Shown: one piece after another, positions 44,786 to 53,283 of the stretch
How the letters are laid out: each line of letters starts with the position of its first letter
Position numbering within the stretch: position 1 is the first letter of the stretch
DNA from: Actinophytocola oryzae
GTDB lineage: Bacteria > Actinomycetota > Actinomycetes > Mycobacteriales > Pseudonocardiaceae
NCBI RefSeq assembly: GCF_004364325.1
Contig: NZ_SOCP01000001.1
Location: 868,001-932,000, forward strand
Direction of reading: 5' to 3'
DNA: 64,000 nucleotides
Notes under the pieces: generated by a model
Told to the model about the DNA's origin: nothing
Seen by the model: the letters and a program-made list of their open reading frames with translations, nothing else
The model's database searches: none
Program-made: the position numbers and the translations under genes

Positions 44786-46150
44786 ATGACGGCCGAGGTT
44801 CGGGAACCGCGTGACAACAGGTCGGCACCGCGGCCCATCCCCACACTGCGCCGCGACGACCGCGGCCTGCCCTTCGTCGGCCAGCTCCTGGAGTACGCCA
44901 AGGACCCGGTCGGCCTCTACCGGCACCACTGGGAGCGTTACGGCCCCGTCGCCCCCTTCCGCACGGTCGGCAGGGACGCCGCGATGCTCCTCGGGCCCGA
45001 CGCGTGCGGCGAGGCGTTGCAGAACAAGGACAAGGCGTTCGCCAACGGACCGGCGTGGTCGCAGCTCGTCGGCCCCTTCTTCAACCGCGGCCTCATGCTC
45101 ATCGACTTCGACGAGCACCACGGCCACCGCCGGATCATGCAGGAGGCCTTCGTCCGGCCACGGCTGGAGGCCTACACCCGCCGGCTGCACCCCGCCATCG
45201 AGCAGGGCATGGCGACCTGGACCGCCGACGAGGAGTTCCCTGCCCACTGGCGGCTCAAGCAGCTGACACTGGACATCGCCGCCGATCTGTTCATGGGCGG
45301 CGCCCGCGACACCAGCCAGGCCGAGATGGACCGGGTCAACAGGTCGTTCATCGCGTGCGTCCAGGCCGCCGCGGGGATCATCCGCGCGAACGTGCCGTTC
45401 ACCAGGTGGGGCCGGGCCTACCGGGGCCGCGGGGTGCTCGAGTCGTTCCTCCGCCACTACCTGCCCGCCAAGCGCGCGACCCAGACCGACGACATCTTCT
45501 CCGTGCTCTGCCACATCGAGACCGACGACGGCGACCGGTTCGGCGACGACGACGTCATCAATCACATGGTCTTCCTGATGATGGCCGCGCACGACACCTC
45601 GACGATCACCACCTCGACGATGCTGCAGTACCTCGGCCAGCACCCCGTCTGGCAGGAGCGCTGCCGCACCGAGGCACTCGCGCTCGGCCCGGCGCCGTCG
45701 GTGGCCGAGCTGGAAGGGCTCGTCTCCCTCGACCTGGTGATGCGCGAGGCGCTGCGGCTGCGCGCGCCCGTTCCGGTGGTGGTGCGCCACACCGTCAAGG
45801 AGACTGTCGTTCAGGGCGTCCGCATCCCGGAGGACACCGGCGTCGCGCTGGGCATCCAGTTCACCCACCTCATGGAGGACTACTGGACGAACCCGACGGC
45901 CTTCGACCCCGAGCGGTTCTCGCCGGAACGCCGCGAGGACAGGTCGCACCGGTTCGCATGGGAGCCGTTCGGCGGTGGCGTCCACAAGTGCATCGGGATG
46001 TACTTCGCGGGACTGGAGGTCAAGGCGATCATGCACCGGCTGTTGCGCGAGTACCACTGGAGCGTCGACCCGGGCTACGTCCCGCCGATGGACAACCACT
46101 CGCTGCCGTTCCCCAAGGACGGCCTCCCCATCACTCTCACCAGGAACTGA
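44786..46150 (+). CDS. Cytochrome P450
   Basis: A 454-residue soluble P450. The I-helix oxygen motif is AAHDTST, the K-helix ExxR is EALRLR, the PERF region is FDPERFSPERR, and the haem loop FGGGVHKCIGM places the thiolate at C402. The whole chain is somewhat longer than common actinobacterial P450s and includes CYP51-like features (no membrane anchor). Next genes encode acyl-CoA dehydrogenases and a ligase, so hydroxylation of a terpenoid, steroid or fatty substrate before CoA-dependent degradation is the best reading. Start ATG at 44786 after GGAGAG. Three bases separate it from the next gene. Confidence 0.92.
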   Translation: MTAEVREPRDNRSAPRPIPTLRRDDRGLPFVGQLLEYAKDPVGLYRHHWERYGPVAPFRTVGRDAAMLLGPDACGEALQNKDKAFANGPAWSQLVGPFFNRGLMLIDFDEHHGHRRIMQEAFVRPRLEAYTRRLHPAIEQGMATWTADEEFPAHWRLKQLTLDIAADLFMGGARDTSQAEMDRVNRSFIACVQAAAGIIRANVPFTRWGRAYRGRGVLESFLRHYLPAKRATQTDDIFSVLCHIETDDGDRFGDDDVINHMVFLMMAAHDTSTITTSTMLQYLGQHPVWQERCRTEALALGPAPSVAELEGLVSLDLVMREALRLRAPVPVVVRHTVKETVVQGVRIPEDTGVALGIQFTHLMEDYWTNPTAFDPERFSPERREDRSHRFAWEPFGGGVHKCIGMYFAGLEVKAIMHRLLREYHWSVDPGYVPPMDNHSLPFPKDGLPITLTRN

Positions 46151-46152
46151 GC

Positions 46153-47370
46153 ATGGACTTCGACGACACCCCGGAAGAGGCCGCCTGGCGGGCGGAGGTG
46201 CGCTCGTTCCTCGAGCAGCACCGCGACGAGCTCGGCTCCCGCGACCTGGACACGGCCAGGGCCAGGGCCAGGCAGGCCACCCTCTACGACGCCGGTTTCG
46301 TCGGCGTCACGTGGCCCGTCGAGGCGGGCGGCCGCGGCGGCACGCCGATGCAGCAGGCGATCATCGACCAGGAGACGGCCAGGCTCGACCTGCCTCCGTT
46401 GATCAACCTCATCGGCATCGGCATGTGCGGCCCGACCGTGATCGTGCACGGCAGCGACGACCAGAAGAACCGCTACCTCAGGCGGCTGCTCCGCGCGGAC
46501 GACGTCTGGTGCCAGCTGTTCAGCGAGCCCGCCGCGGGCAGCGACCTGGCCGGGCTGCGCACGAGGGCGGTCCGCGACGGCAACGAGACCTGGCGCGTCG
46601 ACGGCCAGAAGGTCTGGACGACCCGCGCCCAGCTGTCCGACTACGGCATCCTGCTCACGAGGACCGACCCGGACGTGCCCAAGCACCGGGGGCTCACCAT
46701 GTTCGTCGTCGACATGAAGGCCAGGGGTGTCACGGTGCGCCCGCTGCGGCAGATGAGCGGCGGCGCGGACTTCAACGAGGTCTTCTTCGACGACGTGGTC
46801 ATTCCCGACACCGAGCGCCTCGGTGACGTCGGCGACGGCTGGCGGGTCGCGCTGACGACGCTGATGAGCGAGCGCCTGTCGCTGGGTGGCGGCGGCACCG
46901 GCATCGGCCCCAGCCCGGAGGCCGTGGCCAGGCACGTGGCGGGGCATCTCGACGCGCTGTCGCCCGACCGGCAGGTGCTGGCCCGCCAGACGCTGGGCCG
47001 GGCCTACGTCGCCGCGCTCGGCAGCCGGTACACCGGCTACCGCCAGCTCTCGAAGCTCAGCCGCGGCGAGTTCCCCGGCCCGGAGGCGTCGGCGGGCAAG
47101 CTCTCCGGCACCAGGACGGCACGCGACTTCGCCGACCTCGCGGTGCGGGTGCTCGGGGACGACGCACGCGTCGCGTCGTCGGGCGACGGCGTCGGCTGGC
47201 AGGAGCTGCAGGCAGGCCTGCCCGGCATGGCCATCGCGGGCGGCACCGACCAGGTGCTGCGCAACATCATCGGCGAGCGCGTCCTCGGGCTGCCCGCCGA
47301 GCCGCGCGCCGACAAGGGCGTCACCTTCCGGGAGAGTCTCGCCGCCACCAGCGAGAGGACGAGGCCATGA
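46153..47370 (+). CDS. Acyl-CoA dehydrogenase, large-type subunit
   Basis: A 405-residue FAD-dependent acyl-CoA dehydrogenase: GFVGVTWPVEAGGRGG, QLFSEPAAGSDLAGLRTRA (FAD-contact region), KVWTTRAQLSDYGIL and the C-terminal GGTDQVLRNIIGERVLGLP. MSERLS near residue 238 provides a possible catalytic Glu as in some ACADs. Its 3' end overlaps the second dehydrogenase by ATGA, the layout of two-subunit (heterotetramer) FadE pairs known from mycobacterial sterol degradation. Probably one alpha subunit of such a complex. Confidence 0.9.
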   Translation: MDFDDTPEEAAWRAEVRSFLEQHRDELGSRDLDTARARARQATLYDAGFVGVTWPVEAGGRGGTPMQQAIIDQETARLDLPPLINLIGIGMCGPTVIVHGSDDQKNRYLRRLLRADDVWCQLFSEPAAGSDLAGLRTRAVRDGNETWRVDGQKVWTTRAQLSDYGILLTRTDPDVPKHRGLTMFVVDMKARGVTVRPLRQMSGGADFNEVFFDDVVIPDTERLGDVGDGWRVALTTLMSERLSLGGGGTGIGPSPEAVARHVAGHLDALSPDRQVLARQTLGRAYVAALGSRYTGYRQLSKLSRGEFPGPEASAGKLSGTRTARDFADLAVRVLGDDARVASSGDGVGWQELQAGLPGMAIAGGTDQVLRNIIGERVLGLPAEPRADKGVTFRESLAATSERTRP

Positions 47371-48332
47371 ACTTCGACCTGGACCAGCACCACCTGGACC
47401 TGGCCGACGCCGCGCGCGACTTCCTGTCGGCCTCCGCCTCACCGGCCGCGGCCAGGGCGTCGCTCGACGAGGGCGCCGGCGTCCAGCCGGGCCGCGCGGA
47501 GCTGGTCAAGAGCGGCTTCGCGACGATCACGGTCCCCGAGAGCGCAGGCGGGGGCGGCGGCAGCGTCCTGGACCTCGCCGTCGTGGCCGAGCAGGCCGGC
47601 CGCGTGCTCGCGGGCCCGTCGCTGGTGAGCTACGCACGGGCGGCGGTGCTGCTCGGCGGCGATCCCCGGTCGGCCGAACTCGTCGGGGGCGACGTGGCGG
47701 TGGCGGTCGTCGACAGCGGTCCCGTCCTCGACGCCGTCGGCGCCGACACGTTCCTCGCGCTGCGCGACGGCGCGCTGGTCTGCGGGCCGGGCACCGTCAC
47801 GGCCCGCGAGCCGATCGACGCGACCCGCGGCCTCGGCGACGTCACCCTGGGGGAGACCTCGGTCCTGGTGCCGGACGCGACCGAGCTGTGGTCGCGGGCC
47901 GAGCGTGTCGGCCGGACGATCCTCGCCGCCGAGGGCCTCGGCGCCGCCGCCCGCATCCTGGAGATCGGCGTGGCGTACGCGAAGGAGCGGCACGCCTTCG
48001 GCCGTGCCATCGGCTCCTACCAGGCGGTCAAGCACATGCTGGTCGACGTGTACGTGGAGGTCGAGCAGCTCCGCTCGCTGGTCTGGTGGGCGGCGTGGGC
48101 CGCCGACCACGCGCCGGACGAGCTGCGGCTGGCCTCGGCAGCCGCCAAGGCCGCCTCGGCCACCACCCTGGAGCACGCGGCCGAGACGGTGGTCCAGGTG
48201 CACGGCGGCATCGGGTTCACGTGGGAGCACGACGCGCACCTGTACTGGCGCAGGGCCAAGGTGGACCGGTTCCTGCTCGGCGACGACGTGGCCGCCTACG
48301 ACGAGGTAGCCCGTCTGGCGATGACGTCGTGA
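47367..48332 (+). CDS. Acyl-CoA dehydrogenase, small-type subunit
   Basis: A 321-residue, shortened acyl-CoA dehydrogenase homologue. The N-terminal segment FDLDQHHLDLADAARDFL and GFATITVPESAGGGGG are typical; the C-terminal domain has FGRAIGSYQAVKHMLVD, AAETVVQVHGGIGFTWEHD and HLYWRRAK. The middle beta domain is shorter than in single-chain enzymes, fitting a partner subunit that completes the FAD site. Start ATG lies in ATGA overlap with the large subunit; its stop overlaps the ligase start (GTGA). Confidence 0.9.
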   Translation: MNFDLDQHHLDLADAARDFLSASASPAAARASLDEGAGVQPGRAELVKSGFATITVPESAGGGGGSVLDLAVVAEQAGRVLAGPSLVSYARAAVLLGGDPRSAELVGGDVAVAVVDSGPVLDAVGADTFLALRDGALVCGPGTVTAREPIDATRGLGDVTLGETSVLVPDATELWSRAERVGRTILAAEGLGAAARILEIGVAYAKERHAFGRAIGSYQAVKHMLVDVYVEVEQLRSLVWWAAWAADHAPDELRLASAAAKAASATTLEHAAETVVQVHGGIGFTWEHDAHLYWRRAKVDRFLLGDDVAAYDEVARLAMTS

Positions 48333-49843
48333 GTCCAGGCGAGCACAACCTCGCCGTCCTGGCGGAGCGGGCCTTCGACCGTCTCGGCGACTACGAGTCG
48401 CTGTTCTTCGAGGGCAGGTGGCTGACGTCGGGGGAGCTCCACGAGCGTTCGGCCAGGGTCGCGGGCGGCCTGCGCGCACACGGTGTGGCGCCGGGGGACC
48501 GGGTGGTCGTGCTGATGATGAACACGCCGGAGGTGTTCATCTCCTACCGGGCGATCTGGCGTGCGGGTGCCGTGGTGACTCCGGTGATCTTCCTGCAGAC
48601 CGCGCCGGAGCTGCGCCACATCCTGACCGACTCCGGTGCGACGGCCGCGATCGTCAGCTCGGAGCTGGTGGGTCTGTTCGGGGGCGCCGCGGAAGGGCTG
48701 GACATCACGACGTTCGTGGTCGGCGACGGCGCGCCGGAGGGCACCACCCCGTTCTCCGCACTGGAGAGCGGCGAGCCCGCCGGGATCGAGCCGCGCGCCG
48801 ACGACGACCTCGCGGGCCTGCTCTACACGGGCGGCACGACCGGCCGGGCGAAGGGCGTCATGCTGAGCCATCGCGGGCTGTGGGAGGCGGGCCGGGGCAT
48901 GGACCTGATCGCCAGGACGATGACCTCGACCCGGTCGCTGCTGCCCCTGCCGCTCTCGCACGCCTACGGCCTCAACATCACGATCGCCGCGTTCCACTCG
49001 GACCGCAGGCACGTCTCGGTGCTGCAACGCTGGTTCGACCCGGTCGGCTGGCTGACGCTCGTCGCCGAGCACAGGCTGGAGTCCAGCGCGGTCGTCCCCG
49101 CCATGCTCCAGCTGCTGCTCGCCCAGCCGATCGCCGACTACGACCTGTCGTCGCTGCAGTCGTTCGGCTCCGGCGGCGCCACGCTGCCGCCCAGCGTGCG
49201 GGAGAAGGCGGAGAAGGCGTTCGGGGTGACCATCCTGGAGGGCTACGGCTGCACGGAGTCCAGCGCGGTGGTGTCGGCCGAGACGACCACCGACCACCGG
49301 TCGGGCAGCGTCGGCAAGCCGGTGCCGCACGCGGAGGTGGCCATCCTCGACCCGGACGGCAAGCCGGTGCCGGTGGGGGAGCAGGGCGAGATCTGCGTCC
49401 GGGGCCACGGGGTGATGCTCGGCTACTGGAACGACCCGGAGCTGACCGCCCAGACCGTCAGGGATGGCTGGCTGCACACCGGCGACGTCGGCCGCCTCGA
49501 CGAGGACGGGTTCCTCTACGTCGTCGACCGGATGAAGGACCTGATCATCCGGGGCGGCTTCAACGTCTTCCCACGTGACGTCGAGGACGTGCTGCTCGGG
49601 CACCCGGCCGTGCAGGCGGCGGCGTGCGTGGGGAGGCCAGACCCGGAGCGTGGCGAGGAGGTGGTCGCGGTCGTCAAGCTCGCGCCGGGCGCCGACACGA
49701 CAGGCGCCGAGCTGGTCGAGTTCGCCAGGGCCCGCCTGGCGAAGTACAAGTACCCGCGGGAGGTGCGCGTGCTCGACGCCGTGCCGCTCACCAGCGTCGG
49801 CAAGGTCAACAGGAAGGCCGTCCGCGACCTGTGGCCGCACTGA
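48329..49843 (+). CDS. AMP-dependent acyl-CoA synthetase
   Basis: A 504-residue adenylate-forming ligase: P-loop LLYTGGTTGRAKGVM, YGCTESSAV (A5), GYWNDPELTAQTVRDGWLHTGD (A7-A8), RMKDLIIRGGFNVFPRDVE and the C-terminal catalytic Lys in SVGKVNRKA. It would activate the carboxylic acid that the dehydrogenases then oxidise. The GTG start at 48329 is in a four-base overlap with the previous gene; upstream in-frame sequence belongs to the other strand frames of the ACADs. It is the last gene; its stop codon is the first TGA of a GAAGG repeat hairpin. Confidence 0.92.
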   Translation: MSPGEHNLAVLAERAFDRLGDYESLFFEGRWLTSGELHERSARVAGGLRAHGVAPGDRVVVLMMNTPEVFISYRAIWRAGAVVTPVIFLQTAPELRHILTDSGATAAIVSSELVGLFGGAAEGLDITTFVVGDGAPEGTTPFSALESGEPAGIEPRADDDLAGLLYTGGTTGRAKGVMLSHRGLWEAGRGMDLIARTMTSTRSLLPLPLSHAYGLNITIAAFHSDRRHVSVLQRWFDPVGWLTLVAEHRLESSAVVPAMLQLLLAQPIADYDLSSLQSFGSGGATLPPSVREKAEKAFGVTILEGYGCTESSAVVSAETTTDHRSGSVGKPVPHAEVAILDPDGKPVPVGEQGEICVRGHGVMLGYWNDPELTAQTVRDGWLHTGDVGRLDEDGFLYVVDRMKDLIIRGGFNVFPRDVEDVLLGHPAVQAAACVGRPDPERGEEVVAVVKLAPGADTTGAELVEFARARLAKYKYPREVRVLDAVPLTSVGKVNRKAVRDLWPH

Positions 49844-49951
49844 AGGACGCCTTCAGTACACCGGGCCGGGCCTCACCCACCGGCCCAACGTACTGAAGGA
49901 CGCCTTCAGTACGCCCAGCGTTACGAAGGCGTCCTTCAGTGCACCGGGGTC
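49841..49951 (-). repeat. GAAGG-hairpin dispersed repeat, copy B (three units)
   Basis: Three hairpin units: CTGAAGGACGCCTTCAG (49840-49856), the same unit again at 49893-49909, and GAAGGCGTCCTTC at 49925-49937. Read on the minus strand, 49891-49951 matches copy A at 13368-13424, linker included. The stop codon of the acyl-CoA ligase lies in the first unit. Positioned between two convergent operons, it can work as a bidirectional terminator. Confidence 0.75.
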
Positions 49952-49970
49952 AGCCGGGGGTCGGCCTGGG

Positions 49971-50762
49971 TCAGCCGGGGTCCAGGATCCGTTTGAGGAA
50001 GCGTCGGGTTCGGTCCTCGACCGGGTCGCCGATCACCTGGGCGCTCGGGCCCTGTTCGACGATCACACCGCCGTCCAGGAACAGGACGTGGTCGGCCACC
50101 TGCTCGGCGAAGCGAATCTCGTGGGTCACGATCACCGTGGTCCAGTCCTGGGTGGCGAGGTCCTTGATCACCGCCAGCACCTCGCCGACCAGCTCCGGGT
50201 CCAGTGCCGACGTCGGCTCGTCGAACAGCACCACGCGTGGCTTCAGCGCCAGGGCCCGGGCGATGCCCACCCGCTGCTGCTGCCCGCCGGAGAGCTGGAA
50301 CGGGTAGGCGTCCCCTCGGTCGCCGAGCCCCACCTGGTCGAGCAGGACCCGCGCGTCGGCGACGGCCTCCTCGCGCGGACGCCCCTGGGCGACGACCGGT
50401 CCCTCGACGATGTTCTCCAGGACCGTCCGGTGCGGGAAGAGGTTGTGGGCCTGGAACACCATCCCGCTCTGCGCACGCAGCCGGTTGCTCTCCCTGCGCC
50501 CCGCCTTGCCGGCGGGCAGGGTGGCGAAGTCGACCTCGACGTCGTCGATGCCGATGACACCCCGGTCGGGCGTGTCCAGCACGTTGAGCGAGCGCAGCAC
50601 CGTCGTCTTGCCGGAGCCGGAGGGTCCCAACAGGACGGTCGAGGTCCCGCGCCGCGACTCGAAGTCGATGCCCCGCAGCACCTTCTGGTCGCCGAAGGAC
50701 TTCTCGAGCCCGTGCACGCGGATGCGGGCGGGTTCCGGGTTCTGCTCTGCGGTGTCAGTCAT
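49971..50762 (-). CDS. Polar amino-acid ABC transporter ATP-binding protein
   Basis: A 263-residue ABC ATPase: Walker A GPSGSGKT at 46-53, Q-loop MVFQAHNLFPH, signature LSGGQQQR, Walker B VVLFDEPTSALDPE and the H-loop VTHE. This matches the GlnQ/HisP branch for polar amino acids (glutamine, cystine, arginine and similar). Its ATG overlaps the end of the fused binding-protein/permease gene (ATGA). It ends 20 bp from the repeat block. Confidence 0.93.
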   Translation of the reverse strand: MTDTAEQNPEPARIRVHGLEKSFGDQKVLRGIDFESRRGTSTVLLGPSGSGKTTVLRSLNVLDTPDRGVIGIDDVEVDFATLPAGKAGRRESNRLRAQSGMVFQAHNLFPHRTVLENIVEGPVVAQGRPREEAVADARVLLDQVGLGDRGDAYPFQLSGGQQQRVGIARALALKPRVVLFDEPTSALDPELVGEVLAVIKDLATQDWTTVIVTHEIRFAEQVADHVLFLDGGVIVEQGPSAQVIGDPVEDRTRRFLKRILDPG

Positions 50763-52237
50763 TTGGCCACATACCTGTCCAGTCGGGTCTCCAGTCGTTT
50801 CTGCGCGGCGGAGAGCCCGACGCAGATCACCCAGTAGTACAGCCCCGCGAACGCGTACAGGGCGAGGAACTCGTTGCTCTCGGCCGCCGCGAGCTGCGAC
50901 TCGCGGAACAGCTCCGTCAGCAGCACCACCGACCCCAGTGACGTGTCCTTCAGCAGCGACAGCAGCGTGTTGGACAGCGGCGGCACCGCCGTCCTCGCCG
51001 CCTGGGGCAGCACGATCCGGCGCAGTGTCAGGGGATAGTCGAGCCCGACCGTCGACGCCGCCTCCCACTGGCCCTTCGGCACCGCGAGGATCGCCGACCG
51101 CACGACCTCCGCCGCGTAGCCCGCCACGTTGAGGCTGAACGCGATGACGGCCGCCGTGAACGGGTTGAACTTCAGCCCTACCTGCGGCAGGCCGTAGAAG
51201 ACGATGAACAGCTGCAGCAGCAGCGGGGTGCCCCGGATGATCGAGATGAACGCCCTGGCCAGCCCCGAGAGAACCCGGTAGGAGGAGATCCGCGCCAGTG
51301 CGACAAGCAGCGCGAGCACCAGGCCGATCGCGAAGCTCACGACGGTCAGCGGGATCGTCACCTTGACCAGGCCGACGAACATCGGCCACGCGGTGTCGCC
51401 CATCACCTCCCACGTGCTGCGTGCCCCTCGGCCCTCCGAGAGGTCCGCGGTGCCGCCGTCGGGCACCGAGACGTTGGCCTTGAAGTACTTCTGCGAGATC
51501 TTGTCCAGCGTCCCGTCGTCCCGCAGCGCCGTGATGGCCTTGTTCGCCGTGTCGAGCAGTGCCGTGTCGGTCCTGCGGAACGCGAGGACCTGCTCGCTGA
51601 CCTCCTCGCCCGCGTTCCCGGCGATCTCGACGTCGTCGGAACCGGTGCTGGCCAGGTAGTCGAGCACGGCGATGTTGTCGTTGACGATCGCGTCGACCCT
51701 GCCCTGCGCGAGCAGTGCCGCGGCCTGCGCGAAACCCTCGACCGCCTCGACGTTCGCCCCGGCGTCGCGGGCGACCTGGGCCCAGTTGCTGGTGGCCGAC
51801 TGCGCGGTGGTCCTGCCCTTGAGGTCGGCGAGCGTCTTGATGCTGTCGTCACCCTTGCGCCGCACGATCACGCCGTGGGAGTAGGTGTAGGTGTCCGACA
51901 GGCCGTACCTGGCCTTGCGCTCGTCGTTGACCGACACCTGGTTGGCGATGACGTCGATCCGTTCGGCGTCCAGCGCGGGGAAGATCGCGTCCCACTGCGT
52001 CTCGACGAACTCCAGCTTCCACCCGGCCTCGACGGCGATCGCCTTGATCACCTCGATGTCGTAGCCGGTCAGCTCCGCTGTCTTCGGGTCGTGGAAGGAG
52101 AACGGTGGATACGTCCCCTCGGTGCCGACCCGGACCACGGGTTGCCCGGTGTCCTGCGCGGCCGCGGCGCTCGCCTGCGCGGGCACGACCGTCAACAGCA
52201 GCAGGAACAGCACCGCGCCCCTGAGCACGTGTCGCAT
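50759..52237 (-). CDS. Fused substrate-binding protein and permease of a polar amino-acid ABC importer
   Basis: A 492-residue two-part protein. Residues 1-26 are a signal peptide (VLFLLLLTVVPAQASA). Residues about 32-265 form a type-3 periplasmic binding protein (GTEGTYPPFSFHD, GYDIEVIKAIA, AERIDVIANQVSVNDERKARY). Residues about 285-485 form the HisM/GlnP permease with TM segments and the EAA loop near AASTVGLDYPLTLRRIVLPQ. The fusion anchors one binding domain per permease chain. With the adjacent ATPase it makes a complete importer; the amino acid is unknown. The ATG at 52237 follows GAGGGA. Confidence 0.92.
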   Translation of the reverse strand: MRHVLRGAVLFLLLLTVVPAQASAAAAQDTGQPVVRVGTEGTYPPFSFHDPKTAELTGYDIEVIKAIAVEAGWKLEFVETQWDAIFPALDAERIDVIANQVSVNDERKARYGLSDTYTYSHGVIVRRKGDDSIKTLADLKGRTTAQSATSNWAQVARDAGANVEAVEGFAQAAALLAQGRVDAIVNDNIAVLDYLASTGSDDVEIAGNAGEEVSEQVLAFRRTDTALLDTANKAITALRDDGTLDKISQKYFKANVSVPDGGTADLSEGRGARSTWEVMGDTAWPMFVGLVKVTIPLTVVSFAIGLVLALLVALARISSYRVLSGLARAFISIIRGTPLLLQLFIVFYGLPQVGLKFNPFTAAVIAFSLNVAGYAAEVVRSAILAVPKGQWEAASTVGLDYPLTLRRIVLPQAARTAVPPLSNTLLSLLKDTSLGSVVLLTELFRESQLAAAESNEFLALYAFAGLYYWVICVGLSAAQKRLETRLDRYVAK

Positions 52238-52355
52238 CAGCGACTCCCTCGCCTTCGCCGCAGGTGCCCGGAATCCGGCACCGATGCGGAAGGGTAGTGG
52301 GTCGGGGCAGGACGCAGCCCCGAGATCCACTATGCGGGAAAGCGCTCGCCTCCTG

Positions 52356-53234
52356 TCATCGCGACCGGCTGCCCGCCTCGGAGATCTCCGTGGCGATGCG
52401 GAGGGCGTGCCGGGCCCTGGGCAGGTCGGCGAAGCTGATGGCCGCGTGCAGGATGTCGACGACGGCGAGGTGGGCGAGGCGGCTGCTCGACGGCGCCATC
52501 TGCAGCCCGAGGTCCGGACCACCGGCGACGAGCACCACGTCGGCGCGGTCCGCGAGCGGCGACGAGGCGAAGCTCGTGATCGCCAGGACCGACGCCCCGG
52601 CCGTCCTGGCGGCGTCGACCACCGCGAGCGTCTCGACGCTTCGTCCACTGTGGCTGATCGCCACCAGCGGCTCGCCCGGTCGCAGCTGCCGTGCCTGGAG
52701 CTGGGCGGTCCGCGAGTCGTGCGGCGCGCCGGCGCGGCAGCCGATGGCCGTCCACCGGTAGGCCGCGTCGGCGGCGGGCGCGGCCGAGGTGCCCACGCCG
52801 AACACGAGGATCGAGCGCGCGGGCGCCAGCAGCGACACGGCGTTGTCCAGGGCCGCGGGGTGCAGCGTCGCGCCGGTCGCGCGGATGCCGGCGGCGTGGC
52901 TGGTCAGGACCAGCTCGCTGATCTCGCTCACCGTGGACGTCTCGGTCAGCTGCTCGGGGGGTGCGGCGCCCGGCTGTGTGGCGAGGTCGCGCACCAGCGC
53001 GCGCTTGAGGTCGCCGAAGCCCTCGAAGCCCGCCGCGCGGGCGGCGCGGACGACGGTCGCCGGTGAGACCTCGGCGCGTGCGGCCAGCTCGTCCGTCGTG
53101 GCCGACCGCGCGAACGCCGGGTCGGCCAGCACGAGGCGCATCACCTTCGCGTCGCTCGGCCGCAGGCCCGGCAGCACGGCCGCGACCGTGGCGTGCAGGC
53201 CGCCGGGGATGTCGGTCCGCACGGAGGAAACCAC
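52356..53234 (-). CDS. MurR/RpiR family regulator
   Basis: A 292-residue regulator with an N-terminal RpiR helix-turn-helix (ATTDELAARAEVSPATVVRA followed by ARAAGFEGFGDLKRALVRD) and a SIS sugar-phosphate-binding domain (SILVFGVGTSAAPA, LVAISHSGRSVETLAVVDAA). It senses a phosphosugar or related ligand. The GTG at 53234 is chosen: TATCAT lies about seven bases upstream, so a leaderless mRNA is possible. It is divergent from an EamA transporter with a GAAA-N5-TTTC site in the gap, so it probably controls it, and maybe the ABC importer. Confidence 0.85.
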   Translation of the reverse strand: MVSSVRTDIPGGLHATVAAVLPGLRPSDAKVMRLVLADPAFARSATTDELAARAEVSPATVVRAARAAGFEGFGDLKRALVRDLATQPGAAPPEQLTETSTVSEISELVLTSHAAGIRATGATLHPAALDNAVSLLAPARSILVFGVGTSAAPAADAAYRWTAIGCRAGAPHDSRTAQLQARQLRPGEPLVAISHSGRSVETLAVVDAARTAGASVLAITSFASSPLADRADVVLVAGGPDLGLQMAPSSSRLAHLAVVDILHAAISFADLPRARHALRIATEISEAGSRSR

Positions 53235-53257
53235 GTTTCCGATGATAACATGATTAG

Positions 53258-53270
53258 GAAATTTAGTTTC
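53258..53270. promoter_or_regulatory. Candidate RpiR operator GAAA-N5-TTTC
   Basis: GAAA-TTTAG-TTTC in an AT-rich, 50-bp divergent gap between the RpiR and EamA genes. The GAAA/TTTC spacing resembles known MurR/RpiR sites. Confidence 0.4.
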
Positions 53271-53283
53271 ACGAAAGGTCCTC

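Noticed and set aside
46886..49843. A 985-residue fusion ending in the acyl-CoA ligase
   Set aside because: The first ~480 codons are out of frame with two well-supported dehydrogenase genes; the ligase starts at the GTG at 48329.
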